A stretch of 64,000 nucleotides of DNA, taken from positions 48,886 to 112,885 of the forward strand of contig NZ_JTGN01000020.1 of assembly GCF_000797495.1 (NCBI RefSeq). Reading direction: 5' to 3'. The position numbers were made by a program, and so were the translations under genes. The first letter of the stretch is position 1, and every line of letters starts with the position of its first letter. Shown here one piece after another: positions 43,511 through 51,930 of this stretch. The notes under the pieces were generated by a model. That model was not told the origin of the DNA. It was given only the letters and a program-made list of their open reading frames with translations, and searched no databases. The stretch comes from Robinsoniella peoriensis (GTDB lineage: Bacteria > Bacillota > Clostridia > Lachnospirales > Lachnospiraceae).

Positions 43511-44329
43511 CTACTCTTTTACTGCGCCGGATGTCATTCCGCCTACAATGTATTTCTGTCCAATCAGGTAAACAATTACAACCGGAAGGCAGGTCAATAC
43601 AATATCTGCAAATATATAGTTCCAATAGTTCTTATTTTTACCAAAGAACTGGTATACTGCAATGTTCATTGGGAACATGGAACTTTTGTTAGATAAATAT
43701 AACGGTGTCAGGAAATCACTCCAAACTCCCATGAACTGCAGGATAAAACAGGTAACCAGCGTTGGTTTTAACATGGGTACAATAATTTTGAAAAACATGG
43801 AGATGGGTCCCGCTCCATCGATAACAGCTGCTTCATCCAATTCTACCGGAAGTGACAGCACGAAGTTTCGTATGGTGAAGATACAAAACGGTATCATCGC
43901 ACTGGTAAATGCAATAATAATTCCAAATTTCGTATTTGCAAGTCCGGCAACAGTCAGCACTTTGACCAGAGTTACATAGTTCACCGGGAAGAATAATCCA
44001 CATAATACGAAATAATACAGGAAGTTATTCACCTTTGTACGTTTTCTGCACATTACGAATGCCGCCATGGCACAGCTGATTACTCCAATGAGGGTTGCCA
44101 CTACTGCATAGGTTACACTGTTGGCAAAACCCTGGACTAATTTACCTTTTTCAATTACTTCGGTATAATTGTTAAAAAACCATTTTGTAGGAAGGGCAAG
44201 ACTCATTCTTGCTGCTTCATTCTTGCTTTTAAAAGAGTTGATGACTACCATATAAAAAGGAGCGACTACAATGATACTCATAATGATACAGACGATTTGT
44301 TTGGCAATATTGCGCACGTTCTTTTTCAT
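43511..44329 (-). CDS. Sugar ABC transporter permease, MalG family (operon 3)
   Basis: A 272-residue permease with six spans, EAA loop DEAAVIDGAGPISMF near residue 165 and C-terminal GGMTSGAVKE. Its start overlaps the stop of the partner permease by one base (TAATG). It forms the importer with the two genes upstream. The fucosidase downstream points to fucosylated oligosaccharide as cargo. Confidence 0.92.
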   Translation of the reverse strand: MKKNVRNIAKQIVCIIMSIIVVAPFYMVVINSFKSKNEAARMSLALPTKWFFNNYTEVIEKGKLVQGFANSVTYAVVATLIGVISCAMAAFVMCRKRTKVNNFLYYFVLCGLFFPVNYVTLVKVLTVAGLANTKFGIIIAFTSAMIPFCIFTIRNFVLSLPVELDEAAVIDGAGPISMFFKIIVPMLKPTLVTCFILQFMGVWSDFLTPLYLSNKSSMFPMNIAVYQFFGKNKNYWNYIFADIVLTCLPVVIVYLIGQKYIVGGMTSGAVKE

Positions 44330-45207
44330 TATTGCTGCACCTCCTGTTTACTCATGACTTTTACGACTACCACACCGATAATTGCGGTTATCACTAGGAG
44401 AATCGTATTAAGTGCCGTAGACATTCCATATTGTCCATTGGAATAGAGCTGATAGGAATATGTGGTAATAACTTCTGTTGCATGTCCCGGACCGCCGTTT
44501 GTCAGCACATAGACAATATCAAATACCTTCAGTCCGTATGTAAGGCCAAATACCAGATTAATCATAATTGCACCGCGCAGCATGGGCAGGGTAATGTTTT
44601 TCACTCTCTGCCAGAAATTCGCACCGTCAATCTGAGCCGCTTCATAGTAGGATTTTGGTATGGTATTAAGCCCTGCCAGGAAGATGGTCATTACATATCC
44701 GATACCTCTCCAGGCATCCACACCATAGATGGATTTCCACACAACACCCAGGTCAGAGAGCCATTTCTGCTTCAGGAACCCCAAATGTACCATGTCCAGG
44801 AAGCTGTTTAAAAGTCCTGTATTATAGTTTAAAATCGATTTAAATGTTAAGCCTATGATCAAGAATGGTAAAACGGATGGCAGGTATAAAAGTGTACGGT
44901 AAACATTTTTGCCTTTCAGACCTTCCTGCAGCATAATTGCGATTAAGAGTGCAGGAATCAGTTTTAAAACATTCGATATTATCGTAAATTTAAGAGTGTT
45001 GAAAATGCCGGATGCATAATCTTTGTTAGATGTAAAAATCTCGATATAATTCTGTAAACCAACAAACTTTGTATCTCCCAGACTCCTTGAATTCCAGTCG
45101 GTAAATGAATAAAATATACCGAGTATACTGGGAGTCAGGAAAAATAAAATATATAATGCCAATGGGACAAACAGGAACCATTGCGGATAGATTTTCTTTT
45201 TATTCAT
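44329..45207 (-). CDS. Sugar ABC transporter permease, MalF family (operon 3)
   Basis: A 292-residue permease. The N-terminal span LFVPLALYILFFLTPS is followed by the large first loop, and the EAA loop YEAAQIDGANFWQRV lies near residue 190. It is translationally coupled to the MalG-type partner. The binding-protein gene lies 89 bases upstream, across a very stable hairpin. Confidence 0.92.
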   Translation of the reverse strand: MNKKKIYPQWFLFVPLALYILFFLTPSILGIFYSFTDWNSRSLGDTKFVGLQNYIEIFTSNKDYASGIFNTLKFTIISNVLKLIPALLIAIMLQEGLKGKNVYRTLLYLPSVLPFLIIGLTFKSILNYNTGLLNSFLDMVHLGFLKQKWLSDLGVVWKSIYGVDAWRGIGYVMTIFLAGLNTIPKSYYEAAQIDGANFWQRVKNITLPMLRGAIMINLVFGLTYGLKVFDIVYVLTNGGPGHATEVITTYSYQLYSNGQYGMSTALNTILLVITAIIGVVVVKVMSKQEVQQ

Positions 45208-45236
45208 TTTACTTCACCACTTTCTTTTGATAGAGA

Positions 45237-45267
45237 GTGCCGGGAGGTTTCTTTCTGCTCCCGGCAC
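45237..45267 (-). promoter_or_regulatory. Very stable intercistronic hairpin after the binding-protein gene (operon 3)
   Basis: Perfect 10-base arms GTGCCGGGAG and CTCCCGGCAC around an 11-base loop, without a T-run. Third example of the same placement in this window. Confidence 0.75.
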
Positions 45268-45296
45268 CAAAAGTTCAGCCTATAATCAATTGTCCC

Positions 45297-46739
45297 TTAT
45301 TTCCATGCAGGATCATTTGCAACTTTCGCTGCTTCTGCCCTGTTGTTATCCATATTTTTCAATACATCGTTTGCTTCCATCTGTCCGGTGCAGTATGCAA
45401 CCATATCCTGTCCAAACTGCATCCAGTAATCATTTGTATACTTTGTACCGTTCTGAAGTACCGGTGTTTTCATCTGCTCATCCGTAAGAGTCTTCATAAA
45501 TTCTTCTTCTTCCGGTAACCAGTGCTGCTGTAGCTTATCATCGTTTACATCCAGGTTGGTGTAAGAAGGTGAATTATCAAGTATTTCCTGTAAGCTTTCT
45601 GTTGTCGTTACAAAGCTAAAGAATTCTTTTACCAGCTCCGGATGAGTGGTTCCTTTATAGCCGAACATGGTAGGGCCTGCAGGACTTGTAGGGAAGTAAG
45701 TGTTATCTCCCAATGGTTCTAAGAATAACCCAAATTCATCTGTAGTCTCTGTTTCATCCTGGATCTGTTTGATGAAGGAAGAATTGGCAATTGCCATAGC
45801 ACAATTTCTGTCTGCGAACTCATTTACCATATTGGTACTGTCTGTTCCGATCCAGTCTTCCCCAAGATATCCTTTATCAGCCAGTTCTTTGTATTGCTCT
45901 AATACTTTTATCATCAACTGGTTATCTGCAAATGTTGCTTCGTTATTATTCAGCTTGTCATATAATCCAGGCTGATCTGCTTCGTATGCTCCGCCGATCT
46001 GGAAAAATGCCAGTGGATGCTGCCATCCGTCTGCTCCCGGCTCAAACCATGGTGTGATGCCTTCTGCTGAAAGCTTCTCACAGACTTTTAACATTTCATC
46101 ATAGGTCTTCGGTGCTTCTAATCCTAATTCGCCAAATAACGTTTTATTATAAACCATTACATATTCCGGTGAGTTATGCCAGATCTGTAAGCCATACAGT
46201 TTGCCGTCGTATTCACATGCGGAAAGTCTGTTTTCCGGCATTACACTCTTCCAGGATGCATCTGAAAAGTCAATACAGTATTTTTCAGGATCTACAATCT
46301 GAGATGCAATCGCAAATGGATTTGACTGAATCCAGAATATATCTGCACAGGAATCTGTAGTTAATTTGGACTGTAGCAAATCGCCGTACTGGTCAGCCGG
46401 AATTGTCTGTAAATCAACCGTTACTCCATAAGTCTCTTCGAAACGGGCAATGGTTTCATCATAACGGTTATCCATCCAGCCTGCGGATACCAGAATACTG
46501 AGCTCTTCTCCTGCAAAGTCTGTATTCGCTGCTGTAGTTTCCCCTTCTGCCTTCGTTTCTGCTGCTTCCTCTGTATCTGCAGCACTTCCTGCTTCGCTTC
46601 CATCTGTCTTAGCTGCTTGTGTTTCTTTTGTTGTACTGGTTGCTGCTGTGGTTTCTGTCTTGTCGCCTGATCCGCATCCGGCTGCCATTGTTATTACCAT
46701 TGCTGCACAAAGTAAAGCGCTAATTACTTTTTTCTTCAT
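45297..46739 (-). CDS. Extracellular sugar-binding lipoprotein (operon 3)
   Basis: A 480-residue family 1 solute-binding protein. The lipobox MAAGC gives lipidated Cys22. A Thr/Glu/Ala-rich linker reaches about residue 75. The ligand-binding fold includes WIQSNPFAIA and SPAGPTMFGYKG. It begins operon 3, with a promoter at about 46801-46829 and ribosome site GGGAGG. Predicted to bind a fucose-containing oligosaccharide, by inference from the GH95 gene in the same operon. Confidence 0.92.
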   Translation of the reverse strand: MKKKVISALLCAAMVITMAAGCGSGDKTETTAATSTTKETQAAKTDGSEAGSAADTEEAAETKAEGETTAANTDFAGEELSILVSAGWMDNRYDETIARFEETYGVTVDLQTIPADQYGDLLQSKLTTDSCADIFWIQSNPFAIASQIVDPEKYCIDFSDASWKSVMPENRLSACEYDGKLYGLQIWHNSPEYVMVYNKTLFGELGLEAPKTYDEMLKVCEKLSAEGITPWFEPGADGWQHPLAFFQIGGAYEADQPGLYDKLNNNEATFADNQLMIKVLEQYKELADKGYLGEDWIGTDSTNMVNEFADRNCAMAIANSSFIKQIQDETETTDEFGLFLEPLGDNTYFPTSPAGPTMFGYKGTTHPELVKEFFSFVTTTESLQEILDNSPSYTNLDVNDDKLQQHWLPEEEEFMKTLTDEQMKTPVLQNGTKYTNDYWMQFGQDMVAYCTGQMEANDVLKNMDNNRAEAAKVANDPAWK

Positions 46740-46800
46740 GTTTTGTTACCTCCCTTTTTTTCATACCGATTGTTCCGCGTTTTGTTTATCTGATGAACTA

Positions 46801-46829
46801 ATTGTACTTTTTTTCTGACGAAAAGTCCA
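46801..46829 (-). promoter_or_regulatory. Promoter of sugar operon 3
   Basis: TGGACT (46829-46824) and TACAAT (46806-46801) are 17 bp apart on the minus strand. Both boxes are imperfect, as expected for an activator-dependent promoter. A GGGAATAGT sequence just upstream resembles the operator repeats of operon 2. Confidence 0.5.
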
Positions 46830-46914
46830 TGCACTATTCCCAACAGAATTTGGACTTTTTTCACACTTTGCCCACAAACAGTAAAATTCCTTCTTTCTTT
46901 TTGGTGATTTTTGT

Positions 46915-46920
46915 TATAAT
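46915..46920 (+). promoter_or_regulatory. -10 box of the kinase/regulator operon next to operon 3
   Basis: A perfect TATAAT lies 33 bases before the kinase ATG. No clear -35 is present at 16-18 bp. Confidence 0.45.
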
Positions 46921-46952
46921 ATAGAAAGACAAGTAAATGGGGGATTAAAAAT

Positions 46953-48767
46953 ATGAAGAAAAACCACCAAATAAAACTGCAGACAAAGTTCTTTTTAGCG
47001 TATCTTGGTCTTGCACTATTAGTTGTAATTGCCTTTTCCATCTTCTTTTACCGTTACACTTCTAACATTTTAATTGAAAGAGAAACGAAGGCTGCAGCCG
47101 ATATGAATTTATCCTTTTTACAGCAGACAGAACAGATCCTGCAGGATATGGATTCTGTTTCCATTAATATTGGTTACAGTAACCTGGTAAAAGACCGTCT
47201 GGCAGAAGCCAACGACCTGCGGGTCTCCTCAGATGATTTCATGGCTCTGGCAGATCTGTTTGTAACCATTAACGGAGCAGACCTGAAAGTGGACCAGATT
47301 AACCTCTATGATTTTTCCGGCTCCGTTGTACAGGTTGGAATTAAAAATAATAGTAAAAAAATGGATATGGATACACTTCCCTGGCTGACACAGACGAAGG
47401 AGTTAGGAGGCAAGAAACTTCTAAGCCTTCCATATGCCACCACAGAGATTACCAGCAACTCCAATACCAGCCGCACACCGGTCTGGTATATGTCTTTATA
47501 CCGTGTATTCCACAACCGATACAAGAAGCAGGTGGGTGCTATTGAAACTGTAAAAAAATGCAGTACTATTTTTAAATATATAACCTCCTACCAGCAGAAA
47601 AATGCAGATGCCCCCAGTGTTTACATCTATGATAAAAACGGAACCCTTGTATTCCCTTACAAATTGGAAGAATCCGAACAAAAATCCCTGCCGGATTATT
47701 TCAGCTCCATAGATTCCACGCTGGGACACGCTTCCTTTTTTAATGATGATTCCCGTACCACGGAAATACTGGTTTCCACTTCCTCCTCCTATACGGGCTG
47801 GACCTACGTAACCGTTCAGCCCCAGAATCACATTCTACAGCCTGTCAGAAACCTGATCCACGTTCTGGGACTTGGGGTTGCCGCTATGCTGGCATGCTCC
47901 GTATTTATCTCCTGGTACCTGTCAAGGAGCCTGACAAAGCCAATCAAGCAGCTTCGCAATATCATTAAAAAAACGGCATTGGATACCCTGGGCCAGCAAA
48001 AGAAAGAGCCCCTGGATGCTTCCTTTGATGAACTGGAAGAGTTAAACCAGGCATTTTTAAGCATGAGCAGTAACCTAAAGACCTCCATGGATGAATTGAT
48101 TGATACCAGACAGCAGGAAATAAAATCCCGCAGCCTGGCACTCCAGTCCCAGATTAACCCGCATTTTTACTATAATACCCTCTCAGGCATAATTGTACTG
48201 GCGGAAAACAACCAATCTGATGAGGTGGTAAAAATGTGCCGTAACCTCACTAAAATCATGCGTTATATTACAAAAGGGGATTCTTCTTCAGTCACCCTGG
48301 GAGAAGAAACCGAATATATACAGGAATACCTTTACTGTATGAAAGTCCGTTACCAGTCCAGCCTGAATTATGAGATTCACGTAGATGAATCGCTGCTTTC
48401 CCTTAAGATACCCAAACTGTCCATCCAGCCCTTAGTGGAAAATGCACTGAAATATGGCACCAATTGTGAACCTCCCTGGAGTCTCACAATCCAAAGCAGG
48501 ATCACAGAAGATAGCTGGCAGATTGATATCATCGATTCCGGTACCGGATTCACCGAAGAATCCATACAGCTGATTCATTCCAGGATTGAAGCTGCAGCCG
48601 CCAAGCCAGGTATGCCGGAAATAGAAATAAATGGTATGGGGATGTTAAATGTCTATTTACGATGGAAACTTTTCTGCGGAGATGATATAATCTTTGAATA
48701 TGGTAATACAAAGGACGGACATGGGATTGTATCCATTGGTAGAAAAACGAGCCGGGAGCACGTTTAA
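46953..48767 (+). CDS. Sensor histidine kinase, YesM type (operon 3)
   Basis: A 604-residue membrane kinase. Span 1 is at residues 14-33 and the extracellular sensor at about 34-295 is Cache-like. Span 2 is near 297-320. A HAMP linker (about 320-375) precedes the phospho-acceptor His in SQINPHFYYNTLSG near residue 402. ATPase boxes are QPLVENALKYG and DIIDSGTGF. It is divergent from operon 3 and followed by its response regulator, so it most likely senses the sugar of that operon. Ribosome site GGGGG is followed by an A-rich spacer. Confidence 0.93.
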   Translation: MKKNHQIKLQTKFFLAYLGLALLVVIAFSIFFYRYTSNILIERETKAAADMNLSFLQQTEQILQDMDSVSINIGYSNLVKDRLAEANDLRVSSDDFMALADLFVTINGADLKVDQINLYDFSGSVVQVGIKNNSKKMDMDTLPWLTQTKELGGKKLLSLPYATTEITSNSNTSRTPVWYMSLYRVFHNRYKKQVGAIETVKKCSTIFKYITSYQQKNADAPSVYIYDKNGTLVFPYKLEESEQKSLPDYFSSIDSTLGHASFFNDDSRTTEILVSTSSSYTGWTYVTVQPQNHILQPVRNLIHVLGLGVAAMLACSVFISWYLSRSLTKPIKQLRNIIKKTALDTLGQQKKEPLDASFDELEELNQAFLSMSSNLKTSMDELIDTRQQEIKSRSLALQSQINPHFYYNTLSGIIVLAENNQSDEVVKMCRNLTKIMRYITKGDSSSVTLGEETEYIQEYLYCMKVRYQSSLNYEIHVDESLLSLKIPKLSIQPLVENALKYGTNCEPPWSLTIQSRITEDSWQIDIIDSGTGFTEESIQLIHSRIEAAAAKPGMPEIEINGMGMLNVYLRWKLFCGDDIIFEYGNTKDGHGIVSIGRKTSREHV

Positions 48768-48861
48768 ATTTTTATTCCAGTGATACAAATCCGAACCTGT
48801 TTATCACACATTGCGGAGGATAATAAGTTTAAAAGTTCCTTTCAAACTACTTATGAATGCA

Positions 48862-48886
48862 ATATCGCAGGCGGAACCTGCGATAT
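48862..48886 (+). promoter_or_regulatory. Hairpin just before the response regulator ribosome site
   Basis: Perfect 10-base arms ATATCGCAGG and CCTGCGATAT around a 5-base loop lie between kinase and regulator genes, ending three bases before GGGAGG. It could tune regulator translation or protect processed mRNA. Confidence 0.55.
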
Positions 48887-48901
48887 GCGGGAGGTATAAT
48901 C

Positions 48902-49666
48902 ATGGCAATTTCCAACTATACAGTCGTCGTTGCGGAAGACGAAGAATTGTTATTAGAGAATTTGATTCGTAAGATCGAGAATACCGGTTTGGGTTTTAAA
49001 GTAACCGGGAAAGCACAGACAGGAACACAGGCTTATGAGCTTATAAAAGAACTGGAACCGGATCTGGTAATTACAGATATTAAAATGCCGCTGATGAACG
49101 GAATACAGCTTCTTGAAAAAGTACATGCACGCCTGCCTTTAACCAGATTCATTATTACCAGCGGATTTTCTGACTTTGAATACGCCAAGCGTGCAATACA
49201 GCTTCAGGTATCGGAATATCTGCTAAAACCAATAGATCCGGAGGAATTATATGCCGCTCTACAGGGCATACGAAATGATTTTGAAATACAGCGCAATGAA
49301 TATGCCGATATCTTTAATCCGGAAATGACCCGGAACACACCGGAGCAGATCGCAAAGGTCCTCAAAGAATATATAATTCATAACTATAATGTAGATATCA
49401 ATCTAAACATCATTGCCAGCAATATGAACTACAGTTCCAGTTATCTGACGAAAATCTTCTGCCAGAAATATGATATGACTCCCTCTAAGTACATAACCTC
49501 TCTGCGTATTACGCAGGCAAAGCAATATCTTCTGCACAAACCTGAGCTGTCCATCAGGCAGATTGGGGAAATAGTAGGGTATCACGACCAGGCATATTTC
49601 AGCAGGATTTTTAAGAAACAGACCGGGATGAGTCCGTTTGATTATCGGGAGAAGCCGGTGGAGTAA
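48902..49666 (+). CDS. Response regulator with AraC DNA-binding domain, YesN type (operon 3)
   Basis: A 254-residue protein from the ATG at 48902, chosen for GGGAGG at good spacing. The receiver starts YTVVVAEDEELL, with phospho-Asp in LVITDIKMPLMNG near residue 58 and Lys in LLKPIDPEE. The C-terminal AraC domain is at about residues 155-254, ending FSRIFKKQTGMSPFDYRE. It forms an operon with the kinase and is the probable activator of the divergent sugar operon 3. Confidence 0.93.
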   Translation: MAISNYTVVVAEDEELLLENLIRKIENTGLGFKVTGKAQTGTQAYELIKELEPDLVITDIKMPLMNGIQLLEKVHARLPLTRFIITSGFSDFEYAKRAIQLQVSEYLLKPIDPEELYAALQGIRNDFEIQRNEYADIFNPEMTRNTPEQIAKVLKEYIIHNYNVDINLNIIASNMNYSSSYLTKIFCQKYDMTPSKYITSLRITQAKQYLLHKPELSIRQIGEIVGYHDQAYFSRIFKKQTGMSPFDYREKPVE

Positions 49667-49710
49667 TTTTTTTAATAGAATAACCGGGAATCGATAGAGC
49701 GACATGTCTT

Positions 49711-49735
49711 CCACCTACTTTAAGAATAAAGGTGG
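49711..49735 (+). promoter_or_regulatory. Hairpin hiding the ribosome site of the second small toxin
   Basis: CCACCT (49711) pairs perfectly with AGGTGG (49730), which contains the only ribosome-binding sequence of the toxin at 49743. Such masking is a known safeguard in type I toxin mRNAs. Confidence 0.6.
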
Positions 49736-49742
49736 TGATTTT

Positions 49743-49832
49743 TTGAGTACATATGAAGAGTTCATGATCATTATATCAATGGTTAACTTAGTCATATCAA
49801 TACTTAATTTTCAAGAAAGACATAAAAAATAG
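49743..49832 (+). CDS. Second type I toxin, putative holin-like (TTG start)
   Basis: A 29-residue peptide reading (M)STYEEFMIIISMVN, ending FQERHKK. A single membrane helix lies at about residues 8-23, followed by a charged basic tail. The STYEEF start is the hallmark of the putative holin-like toxin family. The TTG at 49743 follows AGGTGG; no ATG fits. The tail HKK-stop flows directly into a terminator stem, exactly as in the toxin at 26426. It lies between the response regulator of operon 3 and the convergent reductase gene. Too short for routine gene callers. Confidence 0.75.
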   Translation: MSTYEEFMIIISMVNLVISILNFQERHKK

Positions 49833-49916
49833 TCGCTCTCACCTTGACCAGTGAACGACTATTTTTAGTAACTAATTGGCAACCGGGGTGGCTAGGATAT
49901 GTCTAGCTCCACCCTA
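49822..49916 (-). ncRNA. Candidate antisense antitoxin RNA for the second toxin
   Basis: The minus strand carries a 5' hairpin (GGGTGG pairing with CCACCC, inner CTAG pairs, 49886-49914) followed by the shared terminator and a T-run. This is the same order as the antitoxin at 26513-26610. I see no good promoter upstream, where the sequence is the 3' end of the reductase gene region. Expression could depend on read-through or a weak promoter. Confidence 0.45.
49825..49866. terminator. Bidirectional terminator of the second toxin locus
   Basis: AAAAATAGTCG and CGACTATTTTT are perfect 11-base arms around a 20-base loop, nearly the same geometry as at 26514. Confidence 0.85.
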
Positions 49917-49935
49917 ACGCCTGCATACGGAGCAC

Positions 49936-51873
49936 CTAAGCCTCTAAAGCAGCCTCCCACCCTTCCCGGACTGCCTCTAACGCCTGTCTTGCTCCTTTTG
50001 CATCACCGATGCAGATTACCTTTTCAAAGGAATCCTTTACTTCTTCATACAGTTTATTCTCAGCCCTGGAGCCACAGGCATATATGATGTGGGTAAATCC
50101 GGTCATCGTTTCTATGCCTGCAGGCGATTCCACTTCTGCCTCGTTTCCATTTACCGATAATAATTTAGTACCTGTCATCATCCGTATCCCCAGATGGTGA
50201 AGGCGGTTCATGGTGGGAAGTTGATTATTTGGTACCATTCCGGCTCCAATTGCATCTGCCATTTCAATCATGGTGACATTTAGTGAGCCTCTCTTTTGAT
50301 GCATCAGGTGTTCGCACACTTCACAGCCTACCATACCGCCGCCTACTACCAGCACATTACCTCCAATAACCGGAACTTCATTATTCAGCACTTTTTGTGC
50401 CGTGATTGCAGAATCTTTTTCAATCCCGGAAATTGGCGGGATAATTTCCTTTGCTCCGGTTGCTATTACTACAATATCAGGTTTGTATTCCTCTAATGTT
50501 TCTTTCATTACATGGACTCCGCATTTAACCGGAATCCCAAGCCGGGCTATTTCATTTTGAAGATATACAATCCATCTGCTGAGTTCCTGTTTGTGGGGAG
50601 GGATACAGGCTGCATTCATCTGTCCGCCCAGCCTGTCGCTTTCTTCAAACAAGGTTACCTGATGTCCGCATAATGCAAATGCCCTGGCACTAGCCATACC
50701 TCCGATACCGCCTCCAACAACCGCCACTTTTTTTGATTCTTTTGCGGGTAGCAGCTCCATCTCGGCTTCCCTGCCCAATGCCGGATTAATGACGCAGGAT
50801 GCCGGACGTCTCTTCGTCTGCTCGCCAATGCATCCAATTCCGCAGGATGCACAAGGTGCAATTTCATCCATCCTACCTGCCTGTGCCTTATTTACAAATT
50901 CCGGATCCGAAAGCAGTGCCCTTCCGATAACAACGCCGTCCACCAGTTCACTGTCCGTAAGATACATTGCATAAGCCGGATCATTAATCTTTCCCACAAC
51001 AATTACTGGTACCGTTGCTATTTTTTTAAGCTCCTGCGCCTCAGGTACATTGACCCCCATCCTTTCTCCATGGCATGGAATAATCTTATTGCAGCGTTCA
51101 TACTGGGTTCCCCCGCTCACCTCAAATGCATCGATTCCGTGAGCAATTAATTTGGGAACCAGATACTTCATGTCCTCTATGGTATTTCCCTGTTCATCTC
51201 GCTCACTGCCGCTGATTCTAAGAACAATCGGAAAATCCGGTCCGCACTTTGCTTTGATTGCATCGATTACTTCCAACAGCAGTCTTGCTCTGTTGTCCAG
51301 TGAGCCGCCATAGGCGTCTGTACGCTTATTTCTCATGGGTGAAAGGAATGATCCAAGGAGCATATATGCATGGGCACAGTGCAGCTCAATACCATCGAAT
51401 CCCGCCTGCTTTGCCTGATAGGAGGTCTGTGCATATTGTGCAATTATTTCGGGAATTTCTTCTATTGCAAGTTCCCTTGTCTTCTGCCCCATCGAGTTGA
51501 TATACACACTGCTTGCCTTAGGCGGCGCACCAAAAAATGCGCTTACACTTTCCGGTCCCGGATGTGTGATCTGCGGAATAATCTTTGTTCCATAGGCATG
51601 AATTTTATCTGTAAACTCCTTATAAGATGCAATACTTTCCTCATTTCGAAAGCACAGCGTATTCCCCAGATACGGAACGCCCGTGTCCACAGACAAAGCA
51701 TCCAGGATAATACATCCGGTACCTCCTTTTGCCCTGGCCAGCCAGTAATCCTGCATTCTCTCATTTACAGTTCCATCCTGGCTTTCATATCCCAGAGACA
51801 TAGGTGCCATAAATGTTCTGTTCTTCATCTTCATGGATCCAATTTGTAATTCTTCAAATAATTTTGATTTCAT
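49936..51873 (-). CDS. Flavin/iron-sulfur oxidoreductase, Old Yellow Enzyme / 2,4-dienoyl-CoA reductase family (first of two)
   Basis: A 645-residue enzyme from the ATG at 51873, preferred because AAAGGGG lies upstream of it. Residues 1-330 form the FMN TIM barrel (FMAPMSLGYESQDG, HCAHAYMLLGSFLSP, GRALLSDPEF). The 4Fe-4S cysteines follow in CASCGIGCIGE and SCVINP. Residues 380-645 bind FAD and NAD(P)H (VAVVGGGIGGMASA and VLVVGGGMVG). Such enzymes reduce activated C=C bonds under anaerobic conditions. It shares architecture with the gene upstream, and both lie below an AraC regulator. The substrate is unknown. Confidence 0.92.
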   Translation of the reverse strand: MKSKLFEELQIGSMKMKNRTFMAPMSLGYESQDGTVNERMQDYWLARAKGGTGCIILDALSVDTGVPYLGNTLCFRNEESIASYKEFTDKIHAYGTKIIPQITHPGPESVSAFFGAPPKASSVYINSMGQKTRELAIEEIPEIIAQYAQTSYQAKQAGFDGIELHCAHAYMLLGSFLSPMRNKRTDAYGGSLDNRARLLLEVIDAIKAKCGPDFPIVLRISGSERDEQGNTIEDMKYLVPKLIAHGIDAFEVSGGTQYERCNKIIPCHGERMGVNVPEAQELKKIATVPVIVVGKINDPAYAMYLTDSELVDGVVIGRALLSDPEFVNKAQAGRMDEIAPCASCGIGCIGEQTKRRPASCVINPALGREAEMELLPAKESKKVAVVGGGIGGMASARAFALCGHQVTLFEESDRLGGQMNAACIPPHKQELSRWIVYLQNEIARLGIPVKCGVHVMKETLEEYKPDIVVIATGAKEIIPPISGIEKDSAITAQKVLNNEVPVIGGNVLVVGGGMVGCEVCEHLMHQKRGSLNVTMIEMADAIGAGMVPNNQLPTMNRLHHLGIRMMTGTKLLSVNGNEAEVESPAGIETMTGFTHIIYACGSRAENKLYEEVKDSFEKVICIGDAKGARQALEAVREGWEAALEA

Positions 51874-51930
51874 CCTAAAAATGCCCCTTTCCATTACATA
51901 TCTGCCACATGATTATACATTTGCGTTAAT

